In this document: positions 35,583 to 48,190 of the stretch, piece after piece
How the letters are laid out: each line of letters opens with the position of its first letter
Numbering within the stretch: position 1 is the stretch's first letter
DNA from: Burhinus oedicnemus
Taxonomy: Eukaryota; Chordata; Aves; Charadriiformes; Burhinidae
Direction of reading: 5' to 3'
Assembly (NCBI GenBank): GCA_008921705.1
Contig: VFFE01007785.1
Coordinates: 229,125 to 293,124, forward strand
DNA: 64,000 nucleotides
Notes under the pieces: model-generated
The model's input: only the letters and a program-made list of their open reading frames with translations
What the model was told of the DNA's origin: nothing
The model's database searches: none
Made by a program: the position numbers and the translations under genes

Positions 35583-35690
35583 ATACCTACCACATACAGC
35601 TCAGGGAGCTCCTGAGGTGAAAATAGGTGGAGGTTGGGATTGTACTAGATGAAGGCATCACTTTATGACAAAGACTTACCACTGTTTAGC

Positions 35691-38600
35691 CCACTTCCAT
35701 CAGTTAAAACCTATCTTCCATAAGGGCATCTAGTCTCAATTAAAGTACATCCAGGAATTGGAAAAAAGACTATGTCCCAGCAGAAGTGGTACCCTGCAGA
35801 AGGTGTGCCAGTGCAGTGGTGTAGGTGTTACTCTGTTCCTGCTAAGGTACACCAATGAAGATCAACCTTGGCGTGTCTATTTCACCTAAAATACACATAG
35901 CAAGGTCAGAAGCAAGGAACAGAATTTCCAAAGAACATGACTTCTATATTCCTCCAAATATCTTTTACTTTCCAAAAGGAAATAGCTCACCATTATATGC
36001 TGGTCTATTTGGCAAAACTAAACACTTCTCTTCCACAATAACAAATTAAAATGAAATCTGGAGATCTAAGGACTTCAGTAGGTCTACCTATGTTGATGAA
36101 GTGAGTAAAATTTGGTCCATAATGAGATAAAGAATTGCTAGGCCACCTTAATGTACTCAACCTACTTTAAAAGTACTAATTTTCCCAAACAAGCAAAATA
36201 CTTCTTTTCACCATTCATGTTTACTTAAGATGTATACCTTTCACCTCCATCAACTTTATGTTATTACGGTTTTCCCTAAAGACAGTGCTGGAATTTTTTA
36301 TGGTTGATAGGAAATGTTTCCACTGGTTCAGGCTTTCAAAGCTACTAGTATGTGAAAAAAGAATCCATGAGGTTACAGTAGATATTTGGAATACAATAGT
36401 CAGGAGGTTTCCCTATTATTTCACATGCAATTAAATGGGCTTATGTGCTGAAAAGCAGAAAGGTAACAGCGCTGGGGAATATTGCAAGTCATATTTTTGA
36501 CCTTAATTAGTTCAAACCTTATATCTGCTTCTGTGGATTCTCCCCCCCACCCCCCCATAATTACAGATGCGAAAATCTCTGCCATATCTAGAAGGCAACA
36601 TAAAGATAGGTAGCAGCAGGGACCCCAAACCTAGGAAAATTTCTTTTTTCTTCTTGCCACAAAAGGCACCTACAAATTAACAAAACATCTCCTGTTGTTT
36701 ATTTGTTTACATCATCAAGTGTTTACTCTGCATACTATTGAGTAAAAAGACACAGACTTCTTCAGGACAGCTTAAAGGCTAATAATAAAGGGGGAAGTTG
36801 AGATGGAAACAAAAGAGTGTGTGAGTTCGGAGTTTGTGATTGTAGGAAGGCACTGCGTGACCACAGTGAGGTGTCACCTTAGCCAAAGGGGCTACAGCTT
36901 TCTCCTGGTGCTTGAATTGTAACTGCAGGAGTAGACAAATAGATTTTTTCTCCCTGTGTTAGATCAGTGATTTGCAGTTCAAAGATGGGCACAGCTCTTC
37001 CCGTTGGTGGAGGCTGATGTAATCTTCCACCTTGGGTCCTTAAGGACACTTGGGTATTTCAAGGGCCTGAAAGACAATGTTGTTTCTCTGGCAGGTACCT
37101 TCATCACTAATTAATATAGAGCATTTTTGGTCATGAAGTATTATTGAACTGACTAGTAGGTTCATATATATTTCATCTTCCTTCTGATAAGCCAGTGTGA
37201 AGACCTGCAAAGACCTGGAGCAAGAAGGAAACCACCTGGGTGCTGCTGTTTTTGCAAATCTGACCATTAACATTGCAAAATATAGAAGGTGCAGCAACAA
37301 AGTACTCTTGAGAGGAAAGTCTTACAGACATCTGGGGAAGGGTAAAGAGGGAAGCAAAAAAACAAAAGAAAAAAAAATCCATTAAAAGCTCTGGGATTAT
37401 GATATCACCTAAGATTTGTAAAGTCAAGCAGAAACCTTTTTCTCCTCTACCAAACATGATGAGGCATTGTCTGGGCAAGACATTAATGTCTGCAGATATC
37501 AAGAAGGAAAACGAAGAGACAAAAGTGTAGGATGAGCAAGATGCTAGAGGAACAAGAGGAAGCATCAGACTTGTATTCTTCCAAAAGACACAACCAAGCT
37601 TCAGTAATTTGCTGGCTTCTTGTGAGGTTATTTCCTTCTTTTTAGACTTTAAACATATATACATAATTAAAGGGTTTGGTACATTTATAATAGTTTGGTA
37701 ACACTTCCTGTTTATTGGTAATAATTGAATCTTGAGTTAATAGTTTTTTTCTGTGCTTGTTTATGAGCCTCATTCCTTCCAGAAAGAGGAAACATCCACA
37801 GCTTAGTTTCACCATTGCTCTCCATCTCTCCGTGTCTCTGAGGATCTTTGTGAAGAAAAATAGCTTCAGGAATTATCTTCATGTAGTGCAATCAGCAGTG
37901 ATATAAGGAAGCACCATTTTAGCTAAGGTGCTTGGAAGTATTGCACTCTTACAAGATTAATGAGAGCTTGAATGGCCATATATTCACTGTTCTAAATAAC
38001 TGTGCTTATTTCCCTTGCTGATGTGCCCACCTGCCAGTGGTGGTTGGTGGCTTGTCTGGCCAAGAAACCTTGCAATGGTGTCCTTTGCAGCAGCCCCAGT
38101 GCTTGCGGTGTAGCCTGGCTGGGGCAGACCTGGGCATGTGGAGAGGCCACCGCATGAAGCCCACGTGAGTCTGGAGCCGGCCAGTGTACGAACATGGAGA
38201 GGACACTTGTGTTTGAGTCACTGAGTGACGATGCTCCTTGTGTTTCATGTATGCTGCTCTTGCAAAGTTAAATCTAAACCCAGAGATGTTGCTGCTGAAA
38301 TTCCTCTAAAGCATGGGAAAGTCCAAGGGACTAAAACAGAGGATAAGCTGTACTCTCGTGGCATAAATTTGATGAAGTTGAGAATAAAAAAAGACAGAAT
38401 TGCTGAGAGATCAGAGTTCTGGTTTACTCTGACAAACTGACTTTCCTTGCACTGTTTCACAATAAGCCCCATCATATTTTTTCTTTCTCTTAAAGTTTCA
38501 AATTGTGTGATATCAGGAAGATGTTTAAGTTTCCTTGGAATTTTCACCTCTTAGAGTTTTGGAGAAAGCCCTGATGTTAAGAATTCTGAGCCCACTAAAA

Positions 38601-38699
38601 GCTGAAAATACAAAAAATTACTAAAAAAATCAACATTTTAAAAATCAGTGTCTTAGCATTTCTAAGACAATAGCTTCATTTTTAATCCTGACTCAATGG
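35691..38699. other. Unique non-coding sequence
   Basis: No gene recognised. It contains a C-run (CCCCCCCACCCCCCC, 36542-36556). A minus-strand frame at 37173-37664 of 163 codons is the longest open frame outside CR1. It is phenylalanine-rich, without any recognisable domain or splice context, and is judged a chance frame. Confidence 0.6.
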
Positions 38700-38855
38700 T
38701 TTTGAACACATGGCATTGGCTGTAATGATTTCCTCATCTGTAAAATTGGGATAAATATAATTAACTGCCTCAAAGCAATGCTGGAAAGTTAATCACTTGG
38801 AAGAACATATGAGATGGAAGTTACTATATGCCTGTAAAGTATTAGTGTTATTAGT
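38700..38855 (+). repeat. MIR-like SINE, 3' half
   Basis: TTTCCTCATCTGTAAAATTGGGATAA (38728-38753, with one extra T) matches the MIR core consensus. It is followed by a diverged continuation that keeps ACTGCCTCA, then ATATGAGATGGAAG and CCTGTAAAGT as in MIR 3' sequence. The tRNA-derived 5' head is not recognisable. MIR CORE-SINEs are known as ancient amniote relics. Confidence 0.65.
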
Positions 38856-41690
38856 TACGATATCTTGGGCAATTAAAATACAAATTTTGCTAAACTCAGG
38901 CTTTTAACTAACAACAGAGCATAAAGTATGTTTTCCCTTTATGTGAAATACCCTGGAGGAAAGCTTAAATCTATATTTACTGTCCAACAGAAGGGATGAG
39001 TTGGCTTGTTCAAGGCAAATTGCATTAAGTGTAGAAATCCAACAAAAACGTCAATTACTGTGTTAGCCCTTATGCACTCAGCTTGAGGTTGTTCACCAAT
39101 CATGTGGGAATAATTATCTTTATGGATTATTGATTATATTCAACCCTGAGGCAGCTGTGGGCCTCATAAGGCACTTTGTGGTTGCAAAAAGGGTAAATTT
39201 TGTAGGGTCTTTCAAGAGCCTTCCTGAACAATGTGAGAAAGTATTAATCAACTTCTAGGGTCAGTTGCCACCAGTAATCAGACTAGATGGATAATTTGAT
39301 TAATTAGGGATTCTTTAGGACATAAATAAGTACAGTAATAACGTTAGGTAAACTAAAAATATGAGATATTGAGACAAAGGTCTAATTCATGTATATATAA
39401 GGAAAGCAAAGTGTAAATATGTTGGGACTGGTGGTTGGAAACAGCCATTGTTTTCTCCAGGGATTGCCAGAGGGAAGGAAAGGATGGCACATTTTTCTCC
39501 TGATGATTGCCTCAGTGGAGCATACCAACAGCAGCTTCTTCAGTTGTTTCAGAACAATAGAGGTCTTAATTTTTTCCAAGGGTAAACTGACTCAAAATAA
39601 CAGGATTTGAAGCAAAACCAACCAAAGCCAGGGGAAACCCTTCTGTTGGAATGCAACCGTACTGACTCTCTTTAACTGCTTGGCTTCTGTTTTACAGACA
39701 AGTCTTGTGTTTCCAGTTTGCTGGTGTTTGATCTTTAAGGTTTTTTTCACATTCTTTTAGGGAAATAGTATTCTCTGCATACTGATAATACAGCTGTCCT
39801 TTGTGTAGCATGTCCATTGTAAATAAATTAACATATTTTTTTTTCCTGACTACCATATAATTTTTTTTTCCTTTAATCTTCTCTTTTCTTTGTTTTTATT
39901 TTTGGTTTTGCTCTCATGGCATTTTATGCTACTCCACTGCAGTCCAGAGGAGACAGGATTGTACATCCTTGATTCCAGCAAGTCCTTCCAGGAGAGCTCT
40001 ATGGGACAGGACTGCCCAGGAACCAGAGATAAAATGTGTCTTCTCAAGTCCTTGGCAGTTTAACATCAATGGAAGGTTATCTCCAGTTTATCAAATTGGT
40101 GTTTTCCCACTTGCTCCTCAAAGGCATGTCAAGATGTATTTGGTACATGTACCACTGTTCAGAAATGAGCCTGGCTGCAGTTCAATGGTGATGCAGATCT
40201 CACTGCCAGCTGCAGGTCACCAAATGAGTTGGAAATAATGAGGACTGAAATGCTTCTTAAGCCATACCCTCAAAAAAACCTGTGTAACTGCAGGTTGGAC
40301 ACATGTATCTATCCATTTCTGCTATTTACAAAAGACCTCTTTCTCTCACTCTAAAAACATGAACAGTAGCAGTCATATTTTAGGCAACCTGTAGTCCAGT
40401 GGCTTATACACCTCTGCAGACAAGCAAGGTTTCAAAAATTTGTGGTTTGGGCTATGGAGCCAACAAGCACTAGGTAGCCTATATGAATGCAGGTCTCTTC
40501 TCTTTCTAGGTGGTAACTCCTGCAAGTGATATATTTACAGAATAGAAGGCAAAAGTGCATGGACAAAATATGTATGCTGTTGCACAGTTGTGTTACTAAG
40601 TACAGGCCTAACAATTAGCTGAATGAAATTGTAGAATAATGAATAACCGTAAAGCTAGATTTAGATCTAGAGTCTTAGATTTTTTTTAACAAGACTAATT
40701 TTGGCTGAGCGTGTTTTTGTTAGACAGAAGACCATACCTTATGCATATTAGATTTCAGCATTCCTATCTCAGAGAAATTCGTATCTGAGAACACATCTGT
40801 GGCTCATTCTTAATTAACAGTTACAGAAAATGTAAGCTGAATCCCTAATGTTGTATAAAGCATATCATCAAAAATATGTGTTTATGTGCAACCAATTTAA
40901 TGCTCCTGATATGTTATGCCTTGAACCAGAACCTCACTCAGTATGTATGAGACCTTATCCATGAGACAAACGTGTCCAGCGTATTTATGTTCCTGTAATT
41001 TCTGGATATTTGAAAATGGATTTTCTTTGTATTTTTAAGAAAGAAACAGAAAGAATGACAAGTTCTTATATGGTGTAGCTCTATACATTTGCTAGACATT
41101 TATTGCTAACAGAAACAGGGAAAACAATATTTTACAACCAACTATCAACAGAGGGAGGAAAATGTTTATGAAGACGGAGATTTAGAGGAAAATGTTCTCC
41201 TGTCCTCTGGGAAACTCTTTCCTAAACATGTGTGAGAGAGGGGCACTTGGGCTTTTTACGTGACTGTGGACTGTATATCATAGCAGTGAAATTCCTGGAA
41301 GGTATTAAACTCTTCTCCTTTGCTAGGAATTAGTACCTTGAGGTATGCCGAAGTGATGCAAGACAATAGTTTATACTTACACTGCCATTGCTTTTACCTT
41401 AATATGGAAGGAGGAAAGCGAGCAATAAATAATAATGAAGTAGCTACTTTTGATCATGCTTCAACAAAAGTCTCAACAGGGTTAAGGAAAGGCCCTGATC
41501 CAGGGCCCCTTGGCTGGCACAGGCAGGGCTGTGAGGTGGCAGGGGTTGCAGCTCCAGCTGGGTCCCACGGCTGAGCCTGAGCTGAAAGTGGCTTCCCTGG
41601 GGCATGGGCTGGCCCTGGCGGCAGTGTCAGTCATGTGTTAGTGGATGTCACTCGAGTAGCTGATGCTGTACATCTGCAAAGAGAGGTTTA
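38856..41690. other. Unique non-coding sequence
   Basis: AT-rich; no gene or further repeat recognised. A somewhat GC-richer part at 41490-41640 lies just before the CR1 fragment. Confidence 0.6.
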
Positions 41691-42168
41691 AAGAAGGCCA
41701 TTGAGGTGCTGGAGTGTGTCCAGAGAAGGGCAACAAAGCTGGTGAGGGGTCTAGAGAACAAGTCTTATGAGGAGCAGCTGAGGGAACTGGGGTTGTTTAG
41801 TCTGGAGAAAAGGTGGTTGAGGCGAGACCTTATCGCTCTCTACAACTACCTGAAAGGAGGTTGTAGAGAGGTGGGGGTCGATCTCTTCTCCCAAGTAACA
41901 AGCAATAGGATGAGAGGAAATGGCCTCAAGTTGCGCCAGGGGAGGTTTGGATTGGATATTAGGAAAAGTTTCTTCACTGAAAGGGTTGTCAAACATTGGA
42001 ACAGGCTGTCCAAGGAAGTGGTGGAGTCACCATCCCTGGAGGTATTTAAAAGACAGGTAGACGTGGTGCTGAGGGACATGGTTTAGTGGTGGTTTTGGCA
42101 GTGTTAGTTAATGGTTGGACTAGATGATCTTAAAGGTCTCTTCCAACCTAGGTGATTCTATGATTCTA
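41691..42168 (+). mobile_element. 5'-truncated CR1 LINE 3' end, + strand
   Basis: About 478 bp containing the C-terminal ORF2 segment and the 3' UTR, ending in GATTCTATGATTCTA (42154-42168). Same subfamily as the copies at 1561-2608 and 59381-59772. Truncated shortly before the block reading [14 protein letters not shown]. Confidence 0.94.
41706..42086 (+). pseudogene. CR1 ORF2 fragment: C-terminal domain
   Basis: An open run of 126 codons to the natural ORF2 stop at 42084-42086, with no internal stop. It includes [14 protein letters not shown] and [18 protein letters not shown]. The same length as the equivalent segment of the copy at 2137-2517, with scattered substitutions. It has no catalytic residues and is not a gene on its own. 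The first codon is GTG. Confidence 0.9.
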
Positions 42169-43723
42169 CTAATATGGAGACCAAGTGGCGTCATGGAAAT
42201 CTTATGGCTACTCTGTATTGCAACGAGCTGAAATTCATCCTGAGGTCAGGACAGCTTGTGAAAAGTTTGTGTAGCCCAGCATCTTGTGTCCAGAAGTAGC
42301 CAATAGCATCTGTCCAGAAGGGAGTGTAAAAACAGGGCAAGCATGCAGGGTGCTTCTTCAGAGATGTGTCACACAGAGGCTTGCTTAAACCAAGGGTTGA
42401 TATTGCTCTACACAACAGGTGTAAAGGAAAGAAGAAAAATATTACAGTGTGGGGTGAGGGAAAGAAGGAAAAGTGTGCCTATGCCAAGCAAACCACGACC
42501 CTGCAAGCAGCCTGAAGTGTTCTTTGGCTGGGGGAAATTTTAAAAACCTATGTTTTCCATGTACCATTTGTGTGAGCTGGTGCAATTTCCTAAATTAATA
42601 GATATTTTCTTCCATTAGGTTTGTACTGCCTATGTTTGCCATCTCAGAAGCTGTGCACCTGTCAGACTTTCTGTTTGTTATCTAGCATGTGTTCCCAGAT
42701 TTCTTTCTTTTGTGGATCTGGATTTAAACTCTTGACAAGATCAAGTGTCCTCCCTTATCTATTTCTTCTTCTTACCCATGAAAAGTTAGGCTATTAGCAT
42801 ATGTGGGGGAAGAGCATCTCAATTGCATCCTGCCATGGCCCTGATAAATCCAGCAGCATATGGCAGTGAAGTGTTGGCAGACCTCAAAGATAAGTAAGAT
42901 AAATGCTGTGCACTTTTCCAGTGAAGATCCTCATAAAAATATGAAGTCACTCAGGCTGTGATCTGGGCCTCTTCTTTCAGAGAGCTGCTGTATTTTCCCA
43001 TCTGCTGCATAGGGGCAATTTGTAAAACTTGTGAGTTTGGGGAAGGGAGAGAAGGAGACCATGTAGTATCTATTGTAAAAGCGGTAAGAGTACTGCTAAT
43101 AGACATTACTGTTACAAATGGTGGTGAACCTGGCTTAATCTACCTCTCGTAAGGATGCCAGCTGTGCAGAGAAGGCTTAAGGCAGCTCCGAGTAGCACAG
43201 GTCTCATTTTGTCCCAAATCCTCCACAGAAAGACTCATGCAGTGTTGGAGCCGGCACTGCTATGCCAGGACAGAGAAAATAAGAGGGAAATCAGCAGCCA
43301 GCATACAGCTCCTGCTTCAGCAGGCATTGCTGCTTCTGCCTGTCAAGCATCAGGTTATTCAAATTATTCAAGTCAGGGATCAATGTGTAGAAAGATCCTT
43401 TTTTTTCTAAGTCATCTGTGGGGGAGGGCTTGCCCTGGTTGTGGGGTGTCTGCCTAGACATTGGCCCAGGGAAATATACTGGTACCAATGCTGAGGCTGC
43501 TAGGGAACTTAACCCAAGACTTAGTGTCTTCAGTTTTGACAGTATAACTCAGTATTGAGTGTGGATGCCTGCAAGCCTGGGCTGGTATGAGCTGTACCAG
43601 TGAAAGTGATAGCTGGTATTTATAGAAAAGACAGGTCTATGGTTGCCCTGGTTTACACAGCATGGCAGAAAAATGTCACCTTTGCCTTCTGCTTCCTGAC
43701 CTATCCTGTTCTATGGTATGCAT
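42169..43723. other. Unique non-coding sequence
   Basis: No gene or repeat family recognised. A few purine-rich runs near 42420-42470. Confidence 0.6.
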
Positions 43724-43781
43724 CTATGCTACACTATGCTACGCTATGCTACGCTACGCTGTGCTACGCTATGCTATGCTG
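43724..43781. repeat. Imperfect (CTATG/CTACG)n pentanucleotide array
   Basis: About eleven 5-bp units alternating between CTATG and CTACG with single CTACA and CTGTG variants. Alternation of the two unit types suggests expansion of a composite unit. Confidence 0.93.
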
Positions 43782-46700
43782 TTTATTCTTGGGACACACA
43801 CACCCCAACTAAGGTACTGTGAATGAGACTCTGCCATTTTCTGTATCACAGTGGTAGGGCAACATAGAGAAGACTGAGACCTGATCTCTTCAATCCACCG
43901 TACCACAGCAGGTAGACAATTTCATTCTCTAAGGCTGCCAGTATCTTCACGGACACTGTTTTACATAAGGAGGTGAAGAAAATTAATTAAACTGAAGTAG
44001 TACATTGAAGGTGGGCTGAAGATATATCATTTTGTGTTTGCTGCATCTGTTCAGACAGTGTTTGAAACAAATCATGCCCTCTTTGCCAGATGTTCAGTAA
44101 ATGCTTTATCTACTGGTCTGTGTAATTTTAACATTTCATTTTCTAACTCACATTGCTATATAACAAAATTATAACAGTGCCTCAGTGAAAAGATGCCAGC
44201 TTCTTATTGCAGTGGTTTAAGCTCCAATTCATTTAAAAAAAAAAAGCATTTCAAAATTACATATGATTGATGTCATTCAGCTACAAAAAAGGTAGAGACA
44301 CAATTCCCCTCTTTTACTATTAAACTTATTTGAAATACAAGGTAAAGTACATTAGTTAACCTATCACTTAAAGACCATAAACCTGTCATCTTTCTGTCAC
44401 TATAGAAGGTGACTACAGATTGTGACCAAATGCCTGCTTTTTCCAGCTGTGATCTGTGCTTTAATTTTACTGGCATGTTAGTATGCTATCCTGTGTGCTA
44501 GCTCTTTACACGTTCCAGGGATCATGAAATAGTGCAACAGGGTTTGCTTTTCTTCTACTTACTAAGAAAAACGCAACCTCCCAGTCACTCTCAGAGTTGC
44601 ATAGGCATTTCCCAGGCTTGTTTTCCAAAGCAGCAGCTGTCAGAAGCCCACAAAGCCTGTTGTTAAGTCATTTATTATATTTAAACTGTGGTTGAGTTTG
44701 GAGCCCCTAGCTGAGATCAAGACTCCATCAATCTAGGGCAAGGTATAGCCATGCTGTAAAGGCAGTCTTTACCTCATGTTTGGGCACAGTGGGCAGAAAA
44801 TATGGCATTTCAGGGAAGTGCTGTACCTCCACTATCAGCTTGCCCTGGGAGGAATCACTGGTGACTTGTAGCAGGCATTTCCAGGCTGAAGGGGAGATGC
44901 TCCCTCACCCAGGTCCCAGCCTCCCATCATTGTGAGAGCACAGGGAAACTGCAGCCCCCTTCCCTGTGCTGAGCCCACCGAGCTGTCACAAAGAAGGACG
45001 TGGGGTACAGGGTAGGGGATGCATACCAAGCTGCACTGCTGCACCTGCTATGTTTCAGGTAGGTGAGATTTACAGATGAGTCAAGGTTTGGCTGTGGTTC
45101 TAACAGCAAGTTTCCCCAAAAGAGACTGTGTCTCTTTTGGCACAGCCCTGGGCACCAGGAGATGGTATGATGTGCCCAGAGCCACCGGGTAAGACCACTT
45201 GCTGCTGTCAGCATGGGATAAGGCTTCCTCTGTTTGGCAGTAAGGAGAGTTTTGCATCCCCATGCCATAACAGCCCTTCTGAGAAGCTTTGCCTGGCACA
45301 GCCAGACTCATTGTCCATGGCCCTGGCACAGCAGAGTGAAGACAAAAGGGACCATCAAATGGGACTATTTGGCCTGTGTAGTGAGTAATGACAAAGGCCA
45401 GGAATTTGTGGGGAGCGAAGGAGTTACGTCCCTGGACATGGGAACTGAGCTCGAAGAGCAGAGAGGACGTTGTCCTAGGTGCCTCCTTCATACCTGTCCT
45501 TTGAGTAGGAGAAGGAATTAGACTTTCTCAGCTGTAGCCCCAAAAGCAAATCACCATGCCTTCCAGTACAAACCAATTGGTCATGTACCCAGCGGGGCTG
45601 TTTTGGCAGATCGGTCATGGTTTGTGGCATCTATAACAAGGACAAATAGGAAAAGTACTGTCTTTCATTATATGCAGAGGTTGTGCATGAGTAATTACAT
45701 TGAGGAAACTGTGTTATAATGGAGCTATCTTATAAGGCCTTCTTCACTGTGCCACATCACATTAGTTTTTCCCCACTGTGTTTGCCATTTGAAAGTGTAT
45801 TTCTGCAATTGTAATCCATTTTTCCATATGAGGGATGTGAAATATGAAGCCTTGATACCTTCGGTTCAGTCTTTGATAGATCTGAATTTTTTTCTTGGAG
45901 ATGAAGTCGCTAACTTTCACAGCTAGGTTTGACCTGAATCTATGAAGGTCAGAGATAGCCCTTTAGAATTTCCATTTTAATCTATATATTTCACCAGCTG
46001 TGGTATAACATGCTTTATTCTATAAAAAAAGACAATGAATGAAATATTTTTGCCGGTTAGCAGTGACCTTGGAAGTAATTCAGAAGTGTTGAGCACAGTT
46101 ACACAGCTGCATGGGCAGACTGTGTAAAACTATAGCCATTAAGCAAAAAATATCTTGAAAAGAAACCATGTGCTGAAACACTGTGGTCAGACATATGCAA
46201 AATAATAAATCTTAAAAAAATTCCCACCAGTAACAGGTAAGTTATTCATGATTGGTGGGCTTTGCTTGTGTCCCAGCTGATTAAAAGTCAATGGTCATGC
46301 AGTCGTGCTGTACTGTATATCATCTAAAAGGCAATTTTCCCTCCATTTTCAGGAAAGCTTCAGATTTGATCGATTACATTGCTTTTTGCTTGGGTTTTAC
46401 CTGTACAGATTGATGACTACCATACTATACATGTAGTAACTGAACAAATAAACTAATTTTGCTATCATTTTATTTATGGGGCACCTTCAAAGGATATTTA
46501 CATTCTTTATATAATATTTACATTGTGATAGCTTTGGTTATGACAAATGGTTTCCCTTCAGGATGTTTACTCAGTTGCGTGGCTTGGCAAATATGATTTC
46601 ACTAAGCAAGGAGTAATTTTGTTTGTTTGCCCCAGGCTGGTTTGTTTGCCAATCGAAAGAATGCCTCACATGAGCGGGTGGATGCTGTCTGATAGAGTAT

Positions 46701-48039
46701 GGCCAATAATTTACAAGTCAGAAGTGGAAAATTATGCCAGAGTTGACATAATGTCTTCTTTTTACTCTCTTACACCCAGTTTGAGTTAATTGACTTAGAC
46801 TAAGTTGTACTATGTCTGCACCACTGCACCCTGCCCCGTAGCACCTCTTTTCCTGACTTGTTTGTTGGGATGGTGCATCAGAGGAGATGCCTCTATAGGT
46901 AGTACGTAAGTCAGGAAAGGATGTATTTCTGAACTCCCCACTAGAAATCATGTTCCATCAACCACTAAGAACTTCTAGGAATCTAAAGCTTTATACTTTA
47001 ATTTCCCAAATGTGAACGAAAGGCTTAGTTAATCACCTAGGGTTGAAAGCTAGAGTCAAGCAAATAAATAAGATGGCTGCAAGTTAGGTAATATAATATT
47101 TTCAAGCTCAGTAGTGGCATTCTGGGATGACCCAGGTTTTGCTGGTGTCTGTTGGGCATGCTCTGAGGATGCAGACCAGTGCAAGTAGCTGGAGTTAGGC
47201 AGAGGGTACCAAACCCATGTGGGCACTGTGTTTGCAGAAGGATACTAGGGAATCCAATTGCCTCGCAGCAGCAGCTGACTCAAATCAAAATGGTCTGCCT
47301 GGAGGAGCTTTCTGGGTGTGAAAAGAAGCAGCTGTGCTACACACATGGCTAGGGAGCCACGGTGACTCTTAACAACTAGGATTAAGCATATAACCTGGGA
47401 TTTTGGATTTTGTATGTATGTCTGTGTTTCACTTGTTTTTTCTGTTTTGTTTTTGATTTGCTATTTTTTTTTATTCTTTATTTTTTTAAATCTTTAAGGT
47501 GAGAGGCTCCCTCGGGGAACACAAGAAGCATCTGCTGCGAGGGGGTTTTACCCTGTGGGGAAGCATTTCGCATCAATACTTTTCTCTTTTGTAGGCAGTG
47601 CACCATCAAGGTGGGAAGAAAGAGGCAGAGGTGCTTAGCAAGCCCTAATGCTTCTCTGAAGATCCTGCAAGAATTCTGGCCCACAGCTACTGCAGGATCA
47701 GATCCCTGAGCCCCACTTACTGTTCCTTGCTCTGAGCAATGCTTTTATTTTCTTGCCAAGTTTGTTCGGAGAGTGAGGATGGAGGAACAGGAATTACAGC
47801 CCTCTTCCCCTGCTGGTACGTGCTTTTTGTGACAGCCCCACCAGCAGCAAGAGACTGCATTCTTCCTTGGCAAATCTTCCTCAGAGTCCTCAGAAACATT
47901 CATATCACAAGGGTTTGAATGGCTGATGCTTCAGAATAAATCAAGCTTTTATTTTATCTTTAAGTAAAAATTTGAAATAAATCTGCTTGTGAATGGAGAT
48001 CAGTGTAAATAAGAACCAAAAGCTGAACGTCCCACCTAG

Positions 48040-48190
48040 TATATCCCAATTAGCATTGGATTATTAGTCAGCTGGGGTGCCAGCCTAGAAGTAGCAGGCT
48101 GCTTTGTAACACAGCTGGGCAACTCGTTAATTGTTTTTATTAATGAAGAAAGCTTCCCTCCCTCAGCTATTTCTTAATGAAATTGTGGGT
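48040..48190. promoter_or_regulatory. Candidate enhancer: homeodomain and E-box cluster
   Basis: CAATTAG (48047-48053), GGATTA (48058-48063, OTX/PITX-type), CAGCTG (48069-48074), CAGCTG (48112-48117) and GTTAATTG (48126-48133) fall within 90 bp. No coding sequence is nearby. This is inference from motif density only. Confidence 0.25.

Larger units (their letters stand above)
34300..35690 (+). mobile_element. Ancient, diverged CR1 LINE, + strand
   Basis: A much-mutated CR1 related to the old amniote lineages rather than to the younger copies here. Recognisable blocks in order on the + strand are the upstream RT region (around 34300-34600), CTCAACACATTCATAAAC (NTFIN of motif B) near 34720, the catalytic motif read as IADD at 34775-34786 in place of FADD, a PHHKYC block (LEYC equivalent) at about 35130-35155, and near the C-terminus ATGLKGRLDESMEEK at about 35520-35565. 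Stops and indels are frequent. Start and end are approximate. The unique 3' tail is too diverged to show octamers. This is probably the oldest insertion in the window. Confidence 0.8.

Noticed and set aside
37173..37664. 163-codon minus-strand open frame, longest outside CR1
   Set aside because: Phenylalanine- and leucine-rich, no domain, no splice or promoter context, and AT-rich tracts explain it as a chance frame.
43724..43781. Short regular repeat considered as a CRISPR-like array
   Set aside because: Five-base units without spacers in a vertebrate genome; a simple microsatellite.
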